A DNA stretch of 5,744 nucleotides, from assembly GCA_947500275.1 (NCBI GenBank), contig CANMSW010000156.1, positions 1 through 5,744 of the forward strand, given 5' to 3'. Under the pieces are notes generated by a model, which saw only the letters and a list, made by a program, of their open reading frames with translations, was not told the origin of the DNA and searched no databases. Origin of the DNA: Bacteriovoracaceae bacterium. Its GTDB lineage: Bacteria; Bdellovibrionota; UBA1018. This document shows positions 1-4,596 of this stretch, one piece after another. The number at the start of each line of letters is the position of its first letter. Positions within the stretch are counted from its first letter, which is position 1. A program made the position numbers and the translations under genes.

Positions 1-34
1 GTCTGTCGTCTTTTAAATGTGACTCACTAGGCCT

Positions 35-1153
35 ATGGGAACATTCGGGGTAACTCTTAAATCTACGTTTCTTCTGCTCGTATCGGCGGGGTTGGTCATT
101 TTGAGCACGTCCTGTGGGGTTCCCTTTCGCTATTATCCTCAAGCCGCCCTCGGGCAGATGGAGCTCTTCAACCGCGCGCGTCCGATCAAGGACGTGATCC
201 GTGATTCACGAGTACCGGAGAGCGTGCGGGAAATTCTGGGGGAGATTCCCGCGATCAAGGCATTCGGAGAATCTCAGGGATTGAAGGCCACTTCTAATTA
301 CGTCGATTACGTCGGACTCGATCGGCCAGCGGTGGTGTGGGTGGTGAGCGCAAGCCCAGAGCTCAAGTTTGATGCAAAACGCTGGAATTTCCCGTTAGTC
401 GGTGGCTTTACTTATGTGGGCTGGTTCAGCCGCGATGCGGCCCTTCAGTATGCCCAAGAAGTTCGGAATCAAGAAGGCCTGGATGTCGATGTTCGCGGTG
501 CTGGCGCTTATTCGACTTTAGGATGGCTCCGCGACCCAGTGCTCTCGACGATGATCCCTAAAGGGGTCGAAGCAAGAGCCGAGCTCGTGAACGTGATCCT
601 ACACGAGAGTGTCCATGCCACTTTTTATATCAATCACCAGAGTGCCTTCAACGAGAGCTTGGCGAGTTTCGTAGCGGATCGCCTGACCGCAGACTATTTT
701 TCAGCCCTGAAAAGAAAAGGGGGGGAGGCGAGTCTGCAGGCTTGGTTGGATTCGGAGAAAAAAGCAGAGAAGCGCCGCAGTCAGTTTCATCTGGCCTCGC
801 AGGACCTAGAAAAAATCTATGGGGACGCGAGTCTTTCAGAAGAAAACAAGCGAGCCGCTAAAGCGCGGGTTCTGGACCGCCTCCGTGTGGGGCTTAATAT
901 CCCCCAGGAGCGAACTCTGAATAATGCGACTTTGATTCAATATCGCACTTATTTTACCGGGCATGCCGAGTTTGCGGCGCTTTTTGATCAGGAATGTAGC
1001 GGAAGCTGGAAGAAGTTTTGGGAGATCTTGGAGCCCTTGCGCGCGGATGCGGATAAAAGATTCGAGCGCAGACAGCGGGAGGATTTCGGTCCAGTGCTGA
1101 CTACGCTCGTGAAAGAGAAAGGGACAGGGACAGGGACAGGAAAGGATGAGTAA
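35..1153 (+). CDS. Predicted aminopeptidase-family lipoprotein (HExxH metalloprotease)
   Basis: This 372-aa protein looks like the bacterial 'predicted aminopeptidase' family (Pfam Aminopep/PF10023, by recall), presumed zinc peptidases held in the envelope. Residues 9-26 are a hydrophobic export signal ending in LSTSC, so Cys27 is a likely lipidation site, though Ser rather than Leu at -3 makes the lipobox imperfect. Family-like landmarks follow in order: a YYPQAALGQMELF segment (33-45), RPAVVWVVSASPE (97-109), DPVLSTM (167-173), the zinc motif HESVH (190-194), and NESLASFVAD (206-215), where Glu207 is the probable third zinc ligand. LNNATL (295-300) matches the family's C-terminal asparagine block. 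Residues 235-285 are charged and probably helical. The ATG at 35 is chosen because an in-frame TGA lies at 20-22; the ribosome site is poor (AGG only). The last residues, GTGTGTGKDE, come from a hexamer repeat and are probably not part of the fold. Substrate and true activity cannot be read from the sequence. Confidence 0.85.
   Translation: MGTFGVTLKSTFLLLVSAGLVILSTSCGVPFRYYPQAALGQMELFNRARPIKDVIRDSRVPESVREILGEIPAIKAFGESQGLKATSNYVDYVGLDRPAVVWVVSASPELKFDAKRWNFPLVGGFTYVGWFSRDAALQYAQEVRNQEGLDVDVRGAGAYSTLGWLRDPVLSTMIPKGVEARAELVNVILHESVHATFYINHQSAFNESLASFVADRLTADYFSALKRKGGEASLQAWLDSEKKAEKRRSQFHLASQDLEKIYGDASLSEENKRAAKARVLDRLRVGLNIPQERTLNNATLIQYRTYFTGHAEFAALFDQECSGSWKKFWEILEPLRADADKRFERRQREDFGPVLTTLVKEKGTGTGTGKDE
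1121..1140 (+). repeat. GGGACA hexamer tandem repeat at the 3' end of the aminopeptidase gene
   Basis: Three full copies of GGGACA plus GG lie inside the last codons of the gene and encode alternating Gly-Thr. The unit is six bases, so gain or loss of copies would change tail length without shifting frame. It resembles the GGGGAC core of the repeats at 2672-2750, but the relationship is only suggestive. Confidence 0.8.
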
Positions 1154-1175
1154 CGGATCAGTAACGGATCAGTAA
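1149..1175. repeat. 11-bp tandem repeat spanning the stops of two convergent genes
   Basis: AGTAACGGATC is present twice in a row, followed by a further AGTAA. The TAA of the first copy is the stop codon of the plus-strand aminopeptidase gene (1151-1153). The join after the second copy (tca, 1169-1171) reads TGA on the minus strand and stops the convergent lipoprotein gene. Only 15 bp separate the two coding regions, and no hairpin terminator fits between them. Confidence 0.85.
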
Positions 1176-1855
1176 GTACCGTTGGTGTGGATCTGGAGAT
1201 TCACGCTGACTTCGTGTGTTCTGTAGACGCTCGTGAGTGGGCAGCCTGAATAGTAGATCCCATAGCCCCCGTAGAGGCGGCAATTGTCATACTCGGCATT
1301 CGAGACTTCAAAAGTGATATTACTGTTTCCGCTTGAGTTCAGGTAGCTCGAGAAGTCGAGCTCTGGATTCGCGCTCGCGTTCTTGCATACGGAAGATTCA
1401 ACTGCTCCGAAAGCGTAAACGCTGGAAGGGCTCTCGGTCTTCACGACCACCGTTTTGGTGTAGCCGAGTGCTTTTACGCGAAGACGGACGCAGCCGACGG
1501 CTGCGGTATATCCCGTTCCCTGAACGGCCATCTGAGGGTTCAGGGTTAAAGTGACCTTGAGGATGCTTTCGGTGGAGACGTTCCCGCCGTAGGTGTCGGT
1601 GGGGTTGGTTCCACTGGAGCCTGTGAGGGTGGCATCCCAGCTCAAAGGAGCGAGGGAACCGGTTGCTTCCGCTTCGCCGCCATCAAGGGTGCTCGTGTCT
1701 GTGTCGGTGAGGCTCGTGTCCCCACTTGAGGAGCTGTTCCCGGTCGAGCCGACTGGGACTTCCGTGTAGGCTGTTCCACCGCACGCGCTGAGCGAGAGCG
1801 CCAGAAGCGCGATGCTCAGTGCCGTTAAAGTTTTTTGTTGAGTACCGTTTTTCAT
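1169..1855 (-). CDS. Ser/Thr-rich secreted lipoprotein of unknown function
   Basis: This 228-aa protein is not assignable to a named family. Residues 1-24 form a classic lipoprotein signal (KNGTQQK basic start, then a run of Ala/Leu) ending in the lipobox LSAC, with Cys25 as the lipid anchor. Residues 36-60 are a flexible Gly/Ser/Thr/Asp linker. Residues 66-228 look beta-rich (KVTLTLNPQ, VRLRVKALGYTKTVVVKT, HEVSVNLQIH) and contain four cysteines (122, 157, 192, 205), which could form two disulfides. Residue +2 after Cys25 is Gly, not Asp, so outer-membrane sorting is the default expectation. The ATG at 1855 is preferred over an in-frame ATG at 1918 because it puts the signal peptide at the N terminus and has GGGAG about 10 bases upstream. 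The gene stands alone and converges with the aminopeptidase gene. Its codons 3-7 are perfectly complementary to 11 nt of the candidate RNA at 2078-2088. Confidence 0.8.
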   Translation of the reverse strand: MKNGTQQKTLTALSIALLALSLSACGGTAYTEVPVGSTGNSSSSGDTSLTDTDTSTLDGGEAEATGSLAPLSWDATLTGSSGTNPTDTYGGNVSTESILKVTLTLNPQMAVQGTGYTAAVGCVRLRVKALGYTKTVVVKTESPSSVYAFGAVESSVCKNASANPELDFSSYLNSSGNSNITFEVSNAEYDNCRLYGGYGIYYSGCPLTSVYRTHEVSVNLQIHTNGTY

Positions 1856-1980
1856 AATCGTGCTCTCCCTGTCTTGCCCTCGTTTGTGGGGCTTCTCTCT
1901 CACAGGGGAACAGTGCAACGGTGGGGCCAGGAGGCGGCTCAGAGATGGGTTTTGTGGGGGTGGGAGCCTAAGTCCCTGAT

Positions 1981-2020
1981 CTTCTTTTGTTTTTATCCTA
2001 ATGTTGTGTAAAAAATAAGG
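1981..2020 (+). promoter_or_regulatory. AT-rich candidate promoter for the structured RNA
   Basis: This AT-rich island lies between GC-richer flanks. On the plus strand TTGTTT (1987-1992) and TAAAAA (2009-2014) are 16 bp apart, resembling a weak sigma-70 promoter (3/6 and 4/6 matches). That would start transcription near 2020, just before the structured region. On the minus strand the same island contains TAGGATAAAA, which might serve the lipoprotein gene, but no good -35 is visible. The boxes are weak, so this call rests mainly on position. Confidence 0.3.
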
Positions 2021-2120
2021 ACGAAGGTCTGAATGGAAAGCTGACGGGGCTGTCTAAGGGTTGAGCAGGTGTCAGAGGTTGAGTACCGGAGCGAGGATCT
2101 GAATCGGGTGCCGGGCCCTC

Positions 2121-2161
2121 GGGATCCCAGAAAAGGGGTGAGCGAGGGGATCCCAGAAAAG
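2121..2161 (+). repeat. Tandem 26-nt duplication with 15-nt identical core
   Basis: GGGATCCCAGAAAAG occurs at 2121-2135 and again at 2147-2161, a 26-nt period. GGGATCCC is its own reverse complement, so the two copies can pair with each other as the apical stem of the candidate RNA. Each copy exposes an AGAAAAG purine tract. The period is not a multiple of three, which argues against a protein repeat. Confidence 0.85.
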
Positions 2162-2211
2162 AGCCGGGCCCGGAGGATACTCAATCCAACCGAGCCCGAA
2201 ATCTTTGAAAA

Positions 2212-2238
2212 GCCCGTCACAAGGCGGGCGATTTTTTT
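2212..2238 (+). terminator. Rho-independent terminator of the candidate RNA
   Basis: GCCCGTC (2212-2218) pairs with GGCGGGC (2223-2229) over 7 bp with one G-U, closing an ACAA tetraloop, and is followed after GA by seven consecutive T residues (2232-2238). Read on the minus strand, the same hairpin is followed by TTTTC, so it may also weakly stop leftward transcription towards the lipoprotein gene. Confidence 0.85.
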
Positions 2239-2264
2239 GAAAAAGAACCAAACCCTAGTCTCAT

Positions 2265-2543
2265 TCAGAGGCTCCGCCGTGTGATTCGAGCGGGGTCCTG
2301 AAGGTTTTCACTGTCGCAGACCCTCCTGGCCAAGGAGAGAGTCGACAGTCCGTGAGCACCGAAGATATCGTAGCTATTGCCGGTCGGTTTCGCTCACGCT
2401 CTCAACTGCGCGGGGGTCCTGTTTCTGGAAACTCTTGCTTTGCCTGACTCCAGTACGGCGCCCAGATTAATGTGGGCGTCAGCTTCATACGTTCCGCTTT
2501 CATTCGCACTGCCTCCTGATAAATCCAGCATGGCGCACAGCAT
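2265..2543 (-). pseudogene. Possible broken coding remnant with one in-frame TGA
   Basis: Reading leftward from the ATG at 2543 gives 49 codons (containing LDLSGGSANESGTYEADAHI), then a TGA at 2396-2394. The same frame continues for 42 codons (containing SYDIFGAHGLSTLSLARRV) to a second TGA at 2267-2265. The composition is protein-like, with few rare combinations, and one base change would join the two halves. There is no ribosome binding site before the ATG, and I do not recognise a family. The plus strand is also open over 2377-2574, so chance openness cannot be excluded. The call is weak. Confidence 0.2.
2310..2349. other. Two-tier perfect inverted repeat
   Basis: ACTGTCG (2310-2316) is the exact complement of CGACAGT (2343-2349). 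Nested inside, CTCCT (2323-2327) pairs with AGGAG (2333-2337) around a GGCCA loop. Unpaired bulges of 6 and 5 nt separate the tiers. No T tract follows, so it is not a terminator. It could be an RNA hairpin or a protein-binding or recombination site. Confidence 0.55.
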
Positions 2544-2671
2544 AAAAAAGGGCAAGTGGCTGATATATAAGTAATTTTTTTATGAAAGCCTTAAGTTTCA
2601 AAGGCTCGAAACTCTGGGGTTTTTCATCCCTCTGTTAATTCGACACAGCCCCAAAAATTCTGCACGAAAAT

Positions 2672-2750
2672 GGGGACGGAGCACGGGGAGACGTCGGAAA
2701 AGCGGGGACGGAGCACCAAAAACGGGGGAAGAAAGCGGGGGACGGAGCAC
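2672..2750. repeat. Three copies of GGGGACGGAGCAC at 32-34 bp spacing
   Basis: Exact copies sit at 2672-2684, 2704-2716 and 2738-2750, with start-to-start distances of 32 and 34 bp and unlike, purine-rich sequence between them. The first 11 bases occur inverted twice inside the following gene (2930-2940 and 2963-2973). Short GC-rich interspersed motifs of this type often belong to genome-wide REP-like families; whether this one does cannot be told from one window. Confidence 0.85.
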
Positions 2751-2798
2751 CCGAAATTTCATGTGAAACTCCAGAACTCGCGGCAAACTAAGAAGAGA

Positions 2799-2815
2799 GC
2801 CCTCAAACTGAGGGC
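2799..2815 (+). promoter_or_regulatory. Hairpin in the leader just before the ribosome binding site
   Basis: GCCCTC (2799-2804) pairs exactly with GAGGGC (2810-2815) around AAACT, and an extra A-T can close the loop to three bases. It ends 10 nt before the GGAGG of the 190-aa gene. With no T run after it, a role in translation or mRNA stability is more likely than termination. Confidence 0.5.
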
Positions 2816-2841
2816 ATTCGAACCCGGAGGTTGGGAAAACG

Positions 2842-3414
2842 ATGAAACGCCGTTCCTGGGCTCTCGCCCTGCTACTCGTTGTTCTCGGAGGCTTTTATGT
2901 TTGGAGGCAAGCGGCGCTTCAGGCCCCGAGCTCCGTCCCCACTGCGCCCCTCCCCACTCCGAGCTCCGTCCCCACGGAGTCGCCTTCACCGTCCTTAAAC
3001 GGGGCCGGCTCTGAGGCGGCGTCGGCCGCTTCGGTTGATTCGGCGCCCTCCCTTCAATTTCCCACTCTCGAGCAAGTGCGCCGCGAAGTGGAAGCGAACC
3101 CCCATGCCACTCCTCCCTCGCTCATCGAGTTCGCCAAAGCCATGGCCCCGCGCATGGAGGAGGCGCTCCAATCCCAGGATCCTCGTGTCGTGAAGCGAAT
3201 GGTGTTTGCTCTGAAAGGCTGTGCACTCTCCGACTCGAACCAAGCGGTTCCCCAGGTGCAGGCCCTGTGCGTGACCAATCTCAAACGCTTGGCCGAAGCA
3301 AAGAGCCATACGCTCCCTGGAATCGAAGATGCTTATCGAGAAGTGGGCTCTCGCGCGTCACCAGACGCCAGAAGACTGCTCAATGCAGCCGACCGCATGC
3401 AAAGCGGTCATTGA
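2842..3414 (+). CDS. Membrane-anchored periplasmic protein with Pro/Ser linker, unknown function
   Basis: This 190-aa protein was not recognised as a known family. Residues 2-4 (KRR) are basic and 5-20 form one hydrophobic helix (ALALLLVVLGGFYV) with no clear cleavage site, so a single-pass anchor with the rest in the periplasm is the best reading. Residues 28-52 are a Pro/Ser/Thr linker in which PSSVPT occurs twice, 11 residues apart (29-34, 40-45), encoded by a 33-bp DNA repeat. Residues 53-70 are Ala/Ser-rich. Residues 72-187 form a probably helical soluble domain with two cysteines (127, 143) that might pair. GGAGG at 2826-2830, 11 bases before the ATG, supports this start. The gene ends 9 bp before the next one, whose ribosome site overlaps this stop codon, so the two are likely translated together and may act together. 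The linker's origin from the same repeat as the upstream leader is unusual. Confidence 0.75.
   Translation: MKRRSWALALLLVVLGGFYVWRQAALQAPSSVPTAPLPTPSSVPTESPSPSLNGAGSEAASAASVDSAPSLQFPTLEQVRREVEANPHATPPSLIEFAKAMAPRMEEALQSQDPRVVKRMVFALKGCALSDSNQAVPQVQALCVTNLKRLAEAKSHTLPGIEDAYREVGSRASPDARRLLNAADRMQSGH
2926..2975 (+). repeat. In-gene 33-bp repeat carrying inverted GGGGACGGAGC copies
   Basis: CCGAGCTCCGTCCCCAC is present exactly at 2926-2942 and 2959-2975, a 33-bp (11-codon) period that keeps frame and encodes PSSVPT twice. Its GCTCCGTCCCC core is the reverse complement of the three leader copies at 2672-2750. Within the second copy CTCCGT (2964-2969) also pairs locally with ACGGAG (2974-2979) around CCCC. 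Confidence 0.85.
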
Positions 3415-3423
3415 GGTCGAAAA

Positions 3424-4527
3424 ATGATATCTACTCGCGTGCGTCCCGCTCAGGGGGCTCTCGGTTTCAGAGTCGCCGTAGGGGCTTTGGCGCTTTTCCA
3501 TGCGAATGCTTTTGGCTTTGAAGTCGACCAATATACGCGCCGAAGCACTGAGCCCACTGCGGACAGCCTAGGGCTTCTCGACCAGAAAGTTCGAACGCTG
3601 ATGTCCGATGCGATTAATAAGATGAACTTGGATCTTTCGCGAAAGCACCAAAACTGTGCTCCAGGGGCCTTGGAAACGAATCAGAAGATGGAAGACGAGG
3701 TCGCCAACCTGCTCGTGGGCGCCAATCCGATTGCAACCCCATTTGAGCGCTGGGTGATGGGCTTACCTGAGAACACGAACCTGATATCGACTCGTCCGGT
3801 GGAAAGCGTCTATAATCACCCGAAATATCAATTGGTCGTTATCTCAGGGATGCTCGTGCCCGAGATCGTGGTGGCTGGCCAGCGTATAGGGACAGATAAG
3901 ATCGGCCATTTCGTTCAACTTGGATATCGCCTTTACACGAAAATAACCCGTCCCGCCCTCCGGGCGATGGATTGCCAAGCGCTCGTGAGATTGACGAGTG
4001 AACTGGGCTATTACGGCTGCATGAGTGGTGGCTTCATCTATTCCTATGGTGATATGATGGCCAACTTCGCAGGACTCCAGCTCTGGGGCCGGATGGTCGG
4101 GAACACTCCTGATAAATATATCTCCTGTGGCACGAATGGCCGATTTGAGATCAATCCTGCGTCAAAGGCCTTCTCTTTTGCCGATTATGTCTCGCCGTTT
4201 TGGGATGAGGCCGTGAATTGTTCGATGGACTGTGCGATCGAAGATCGATTCCGACCTTCGGAAGATATTCCCGTCATGAAGCGAATTGGAAAGTACAGTT
4301 GCCCATATCCTCAGGCGAAGTTTTCTTGGGCGGGTGAGGCGACGGATGGCGAGCATTTTTGTAAGAAAGCCGCCGATGCCTACCAATCAAAACGCCCGGT
4401 TTTTCCCCCGGGATTCTTAGGGGGTTCGGGATGCCTGGAGGAGGTCGTGAGTCCGACGTGCCTGCAGCCGGCAGAGGCACCCACGAAATTAATCAATAAA
4501 CGAAAGAAACCGCCCCGTGCCCCCTGA
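3424..4527 (+). CDS. Secreted cysteine-rich protein with DKxxHF motif, unknown function
   Basis: This 367-aa protein begins with a signal peptide: Arg-rich start, hydrophobic 18-26, and probable cleavage after ANA (27-29). The mature part has ten cysteines (78, 184, 199, 235, 266, 270, 293, 313, 337, 346), as expected of a disulfide-stabilised periplasmic or exported protein. The central motif is GTDKIGHF (156-163), followed by SELGYYG (192-198) and SYGDMMANFAG (207-217). A DK-x-x-HF block with a later Glu and Asp-x-x-Ala-Asn recalls small membrane/periplasmic families such as YfiM-like DUF2279, but this protein is much longer and the resemblance is an inference from motif order only. Residues 139-151 and 200-219 are moderately hydrophobic and could contact the membrane. 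The C terminus is basic and proline-rich (KRKKPPRAP). GAGG at 3413-3416 overlaps the upstream stop codon with a 7-base spacer, indicating coupling to the 190-aa protein. The gene converges with the protease gene across a 69-bp gap with no clear terminator. Confidence 0.8.
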   Translation: MISTRVRPAQGALGFRVAVGALALFHANAFGFEVDQYTRRSTEPTADSLGLLDQKVRTLMSDAINKMNLDLSRKHQNCAPGALETNQKMEDEVANLLVGANPIATPFERWVMGLPENTNLISTRPVESVYNHPKYQLVVISGMLVPEIVVAGQRIGTDKIGHFVQLGYRLYTKITRPALRAMDCQALVRLTSELGYYGCMSGGFIYSYGDMMANFAGLQLWGRMVGNTPDKYISCGTNGRFEINPASKAFSFADYVSPFWDEAVNCSMDCAIEDRFRPSEDIPVMKRIGKYSCPYPQAKFSWAGEATDGEHFCKKAADAYQSKRPVFPPGFLGGSGCLEEVVSPTCLQPAEAPTKLINKRKKPPRAP

Positions 4528-4596
4528 TTCACACGCCTGGGATGAGGCTGGCCTTTAGAATTTCAATGACCTGAATTCTCTCGTGTTTGGGAAACC

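Larger units (their letters stand above)
2020..2240 (+). ncRNA. Candidate structured small RNA ending in an intrinsic terminator
   Basis: No protein gene explains this block, but it is dense with nested pairings. A 5' hairpin joins CTGAC (2041-2045) to GTCAG (2071-2075). A long irregular hairpin follows: GGTTGAGTA (2077-2085) pairs with TACTCAATC (2178-2186) over 9 bp with one G-U; CCGGGCCC (2111-2118) pairs with GGGCCCGG (2166-2173) over 8 bp; GGGATCCC (2121-2128) pairs with GGGATCCC (2147-2154) over 8 bp, leaving an 18-nt purine-rich loop at 2129-2146. TCGGG (2104-2108) could also reach CCCGA (2195-2199) as a pseudoknot. The block ends in an intrinsic terminator at 2212-2238. Predicted length is about 220 nt. 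It does not match features I know for 6S, RNase P, tmRNA, SRP RNA or the c-di-GMP-I riboswitch. With no gene following the terminator closely, a trans-acting RNA is more likely than a riboswitch. Expression is not shown; the 5' end is a guess. Confidence 0.5.
2241..2841. other. Long intergenic stretch without a confident gene
   Basis: These 600 bases hold no well-supported protein gene. They contain a two-part hairpin (2310-2349), a weak minus-strand remnant (within 2265-2543), a 6-bp hairpin CGCCCA/TGGGCG with an 8-nt loop (2459-2478), a T7 tract at 2574-2580, an AAGCCTT/AAGGCT inverted repeat near 2586-2606 without a T tail, three GGGGACGGAGCAC copies (2672-2750), and a hairpin before the next ribosome site (2799-2815). 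The promoter of the 2842-4527 gene pair should lie in its right half, but no convincing -35/-10 pair is visible. Confidence 0.6.

Noticed and set aside
1333..1554. Plus-strand 73-codon open frame
   Set aside because: Antisense to the lipoprotein gene; Arg/Ser-rich composition typical of a shadow frame.
1856..1918. Longer N terminus of the 228-aa lipoprotein starting at 1918
   Set aside because: It would put 21 charged residues before a perfect lipoprotein signal peptide; the ATG at 1855 has a better ribosome site and places the lipobox at residue 25.
2020..2240. 6S RNA or c-di-GMP-I riboswitch (merRNA-like) identity
   Set aside because: I do not see the conserved 6S central-bubble sequence or the GEMM-I core motifs, and no gene follows directly as a riboswitch target.
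2069..2284. Plus-strand 71-codon open frame across the structured RNA
   Set aside because: It runs through the intrinsic terminator and the 26-nt (non-triplet) duplication and has no ribosome site; RNA structure explains the sequence better.
2377..2574. Plus-strand 65-codon open frame with a TTG start
   Set aside because: No ribosome site, no recognisable domain, and mirror-image of the equally open minus-strand frame.
2586..2606. AAGCCTT/AAGGCT inverted repeat as a terminator
   Set aside because: Not followed by a T run in either direction; the T7 tract lies on the wrong side for plus-strand transcription.
2672..2750. CRISPR array from the three 13-bp repeats
   Set aside because: Repeats are too short, spacers only about 20 bp and G-rich, no cas genes, and inverted copies lie in a coding region.
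2670..3014. Plus-strand 114-codon open frame overlapping the 190-aa gene
   Set aside because: Built on the GGGGACGGAGCAC repeats and then out of frame with a gene that has a proper start and membrane anchor.
4557..4579. AGAATT/AATTCT inverted repeat as a terminator between the convergent genes
   Set aside because: Only 6 AT-rich pairs, an 11-nt loop and no T tract on either strand.
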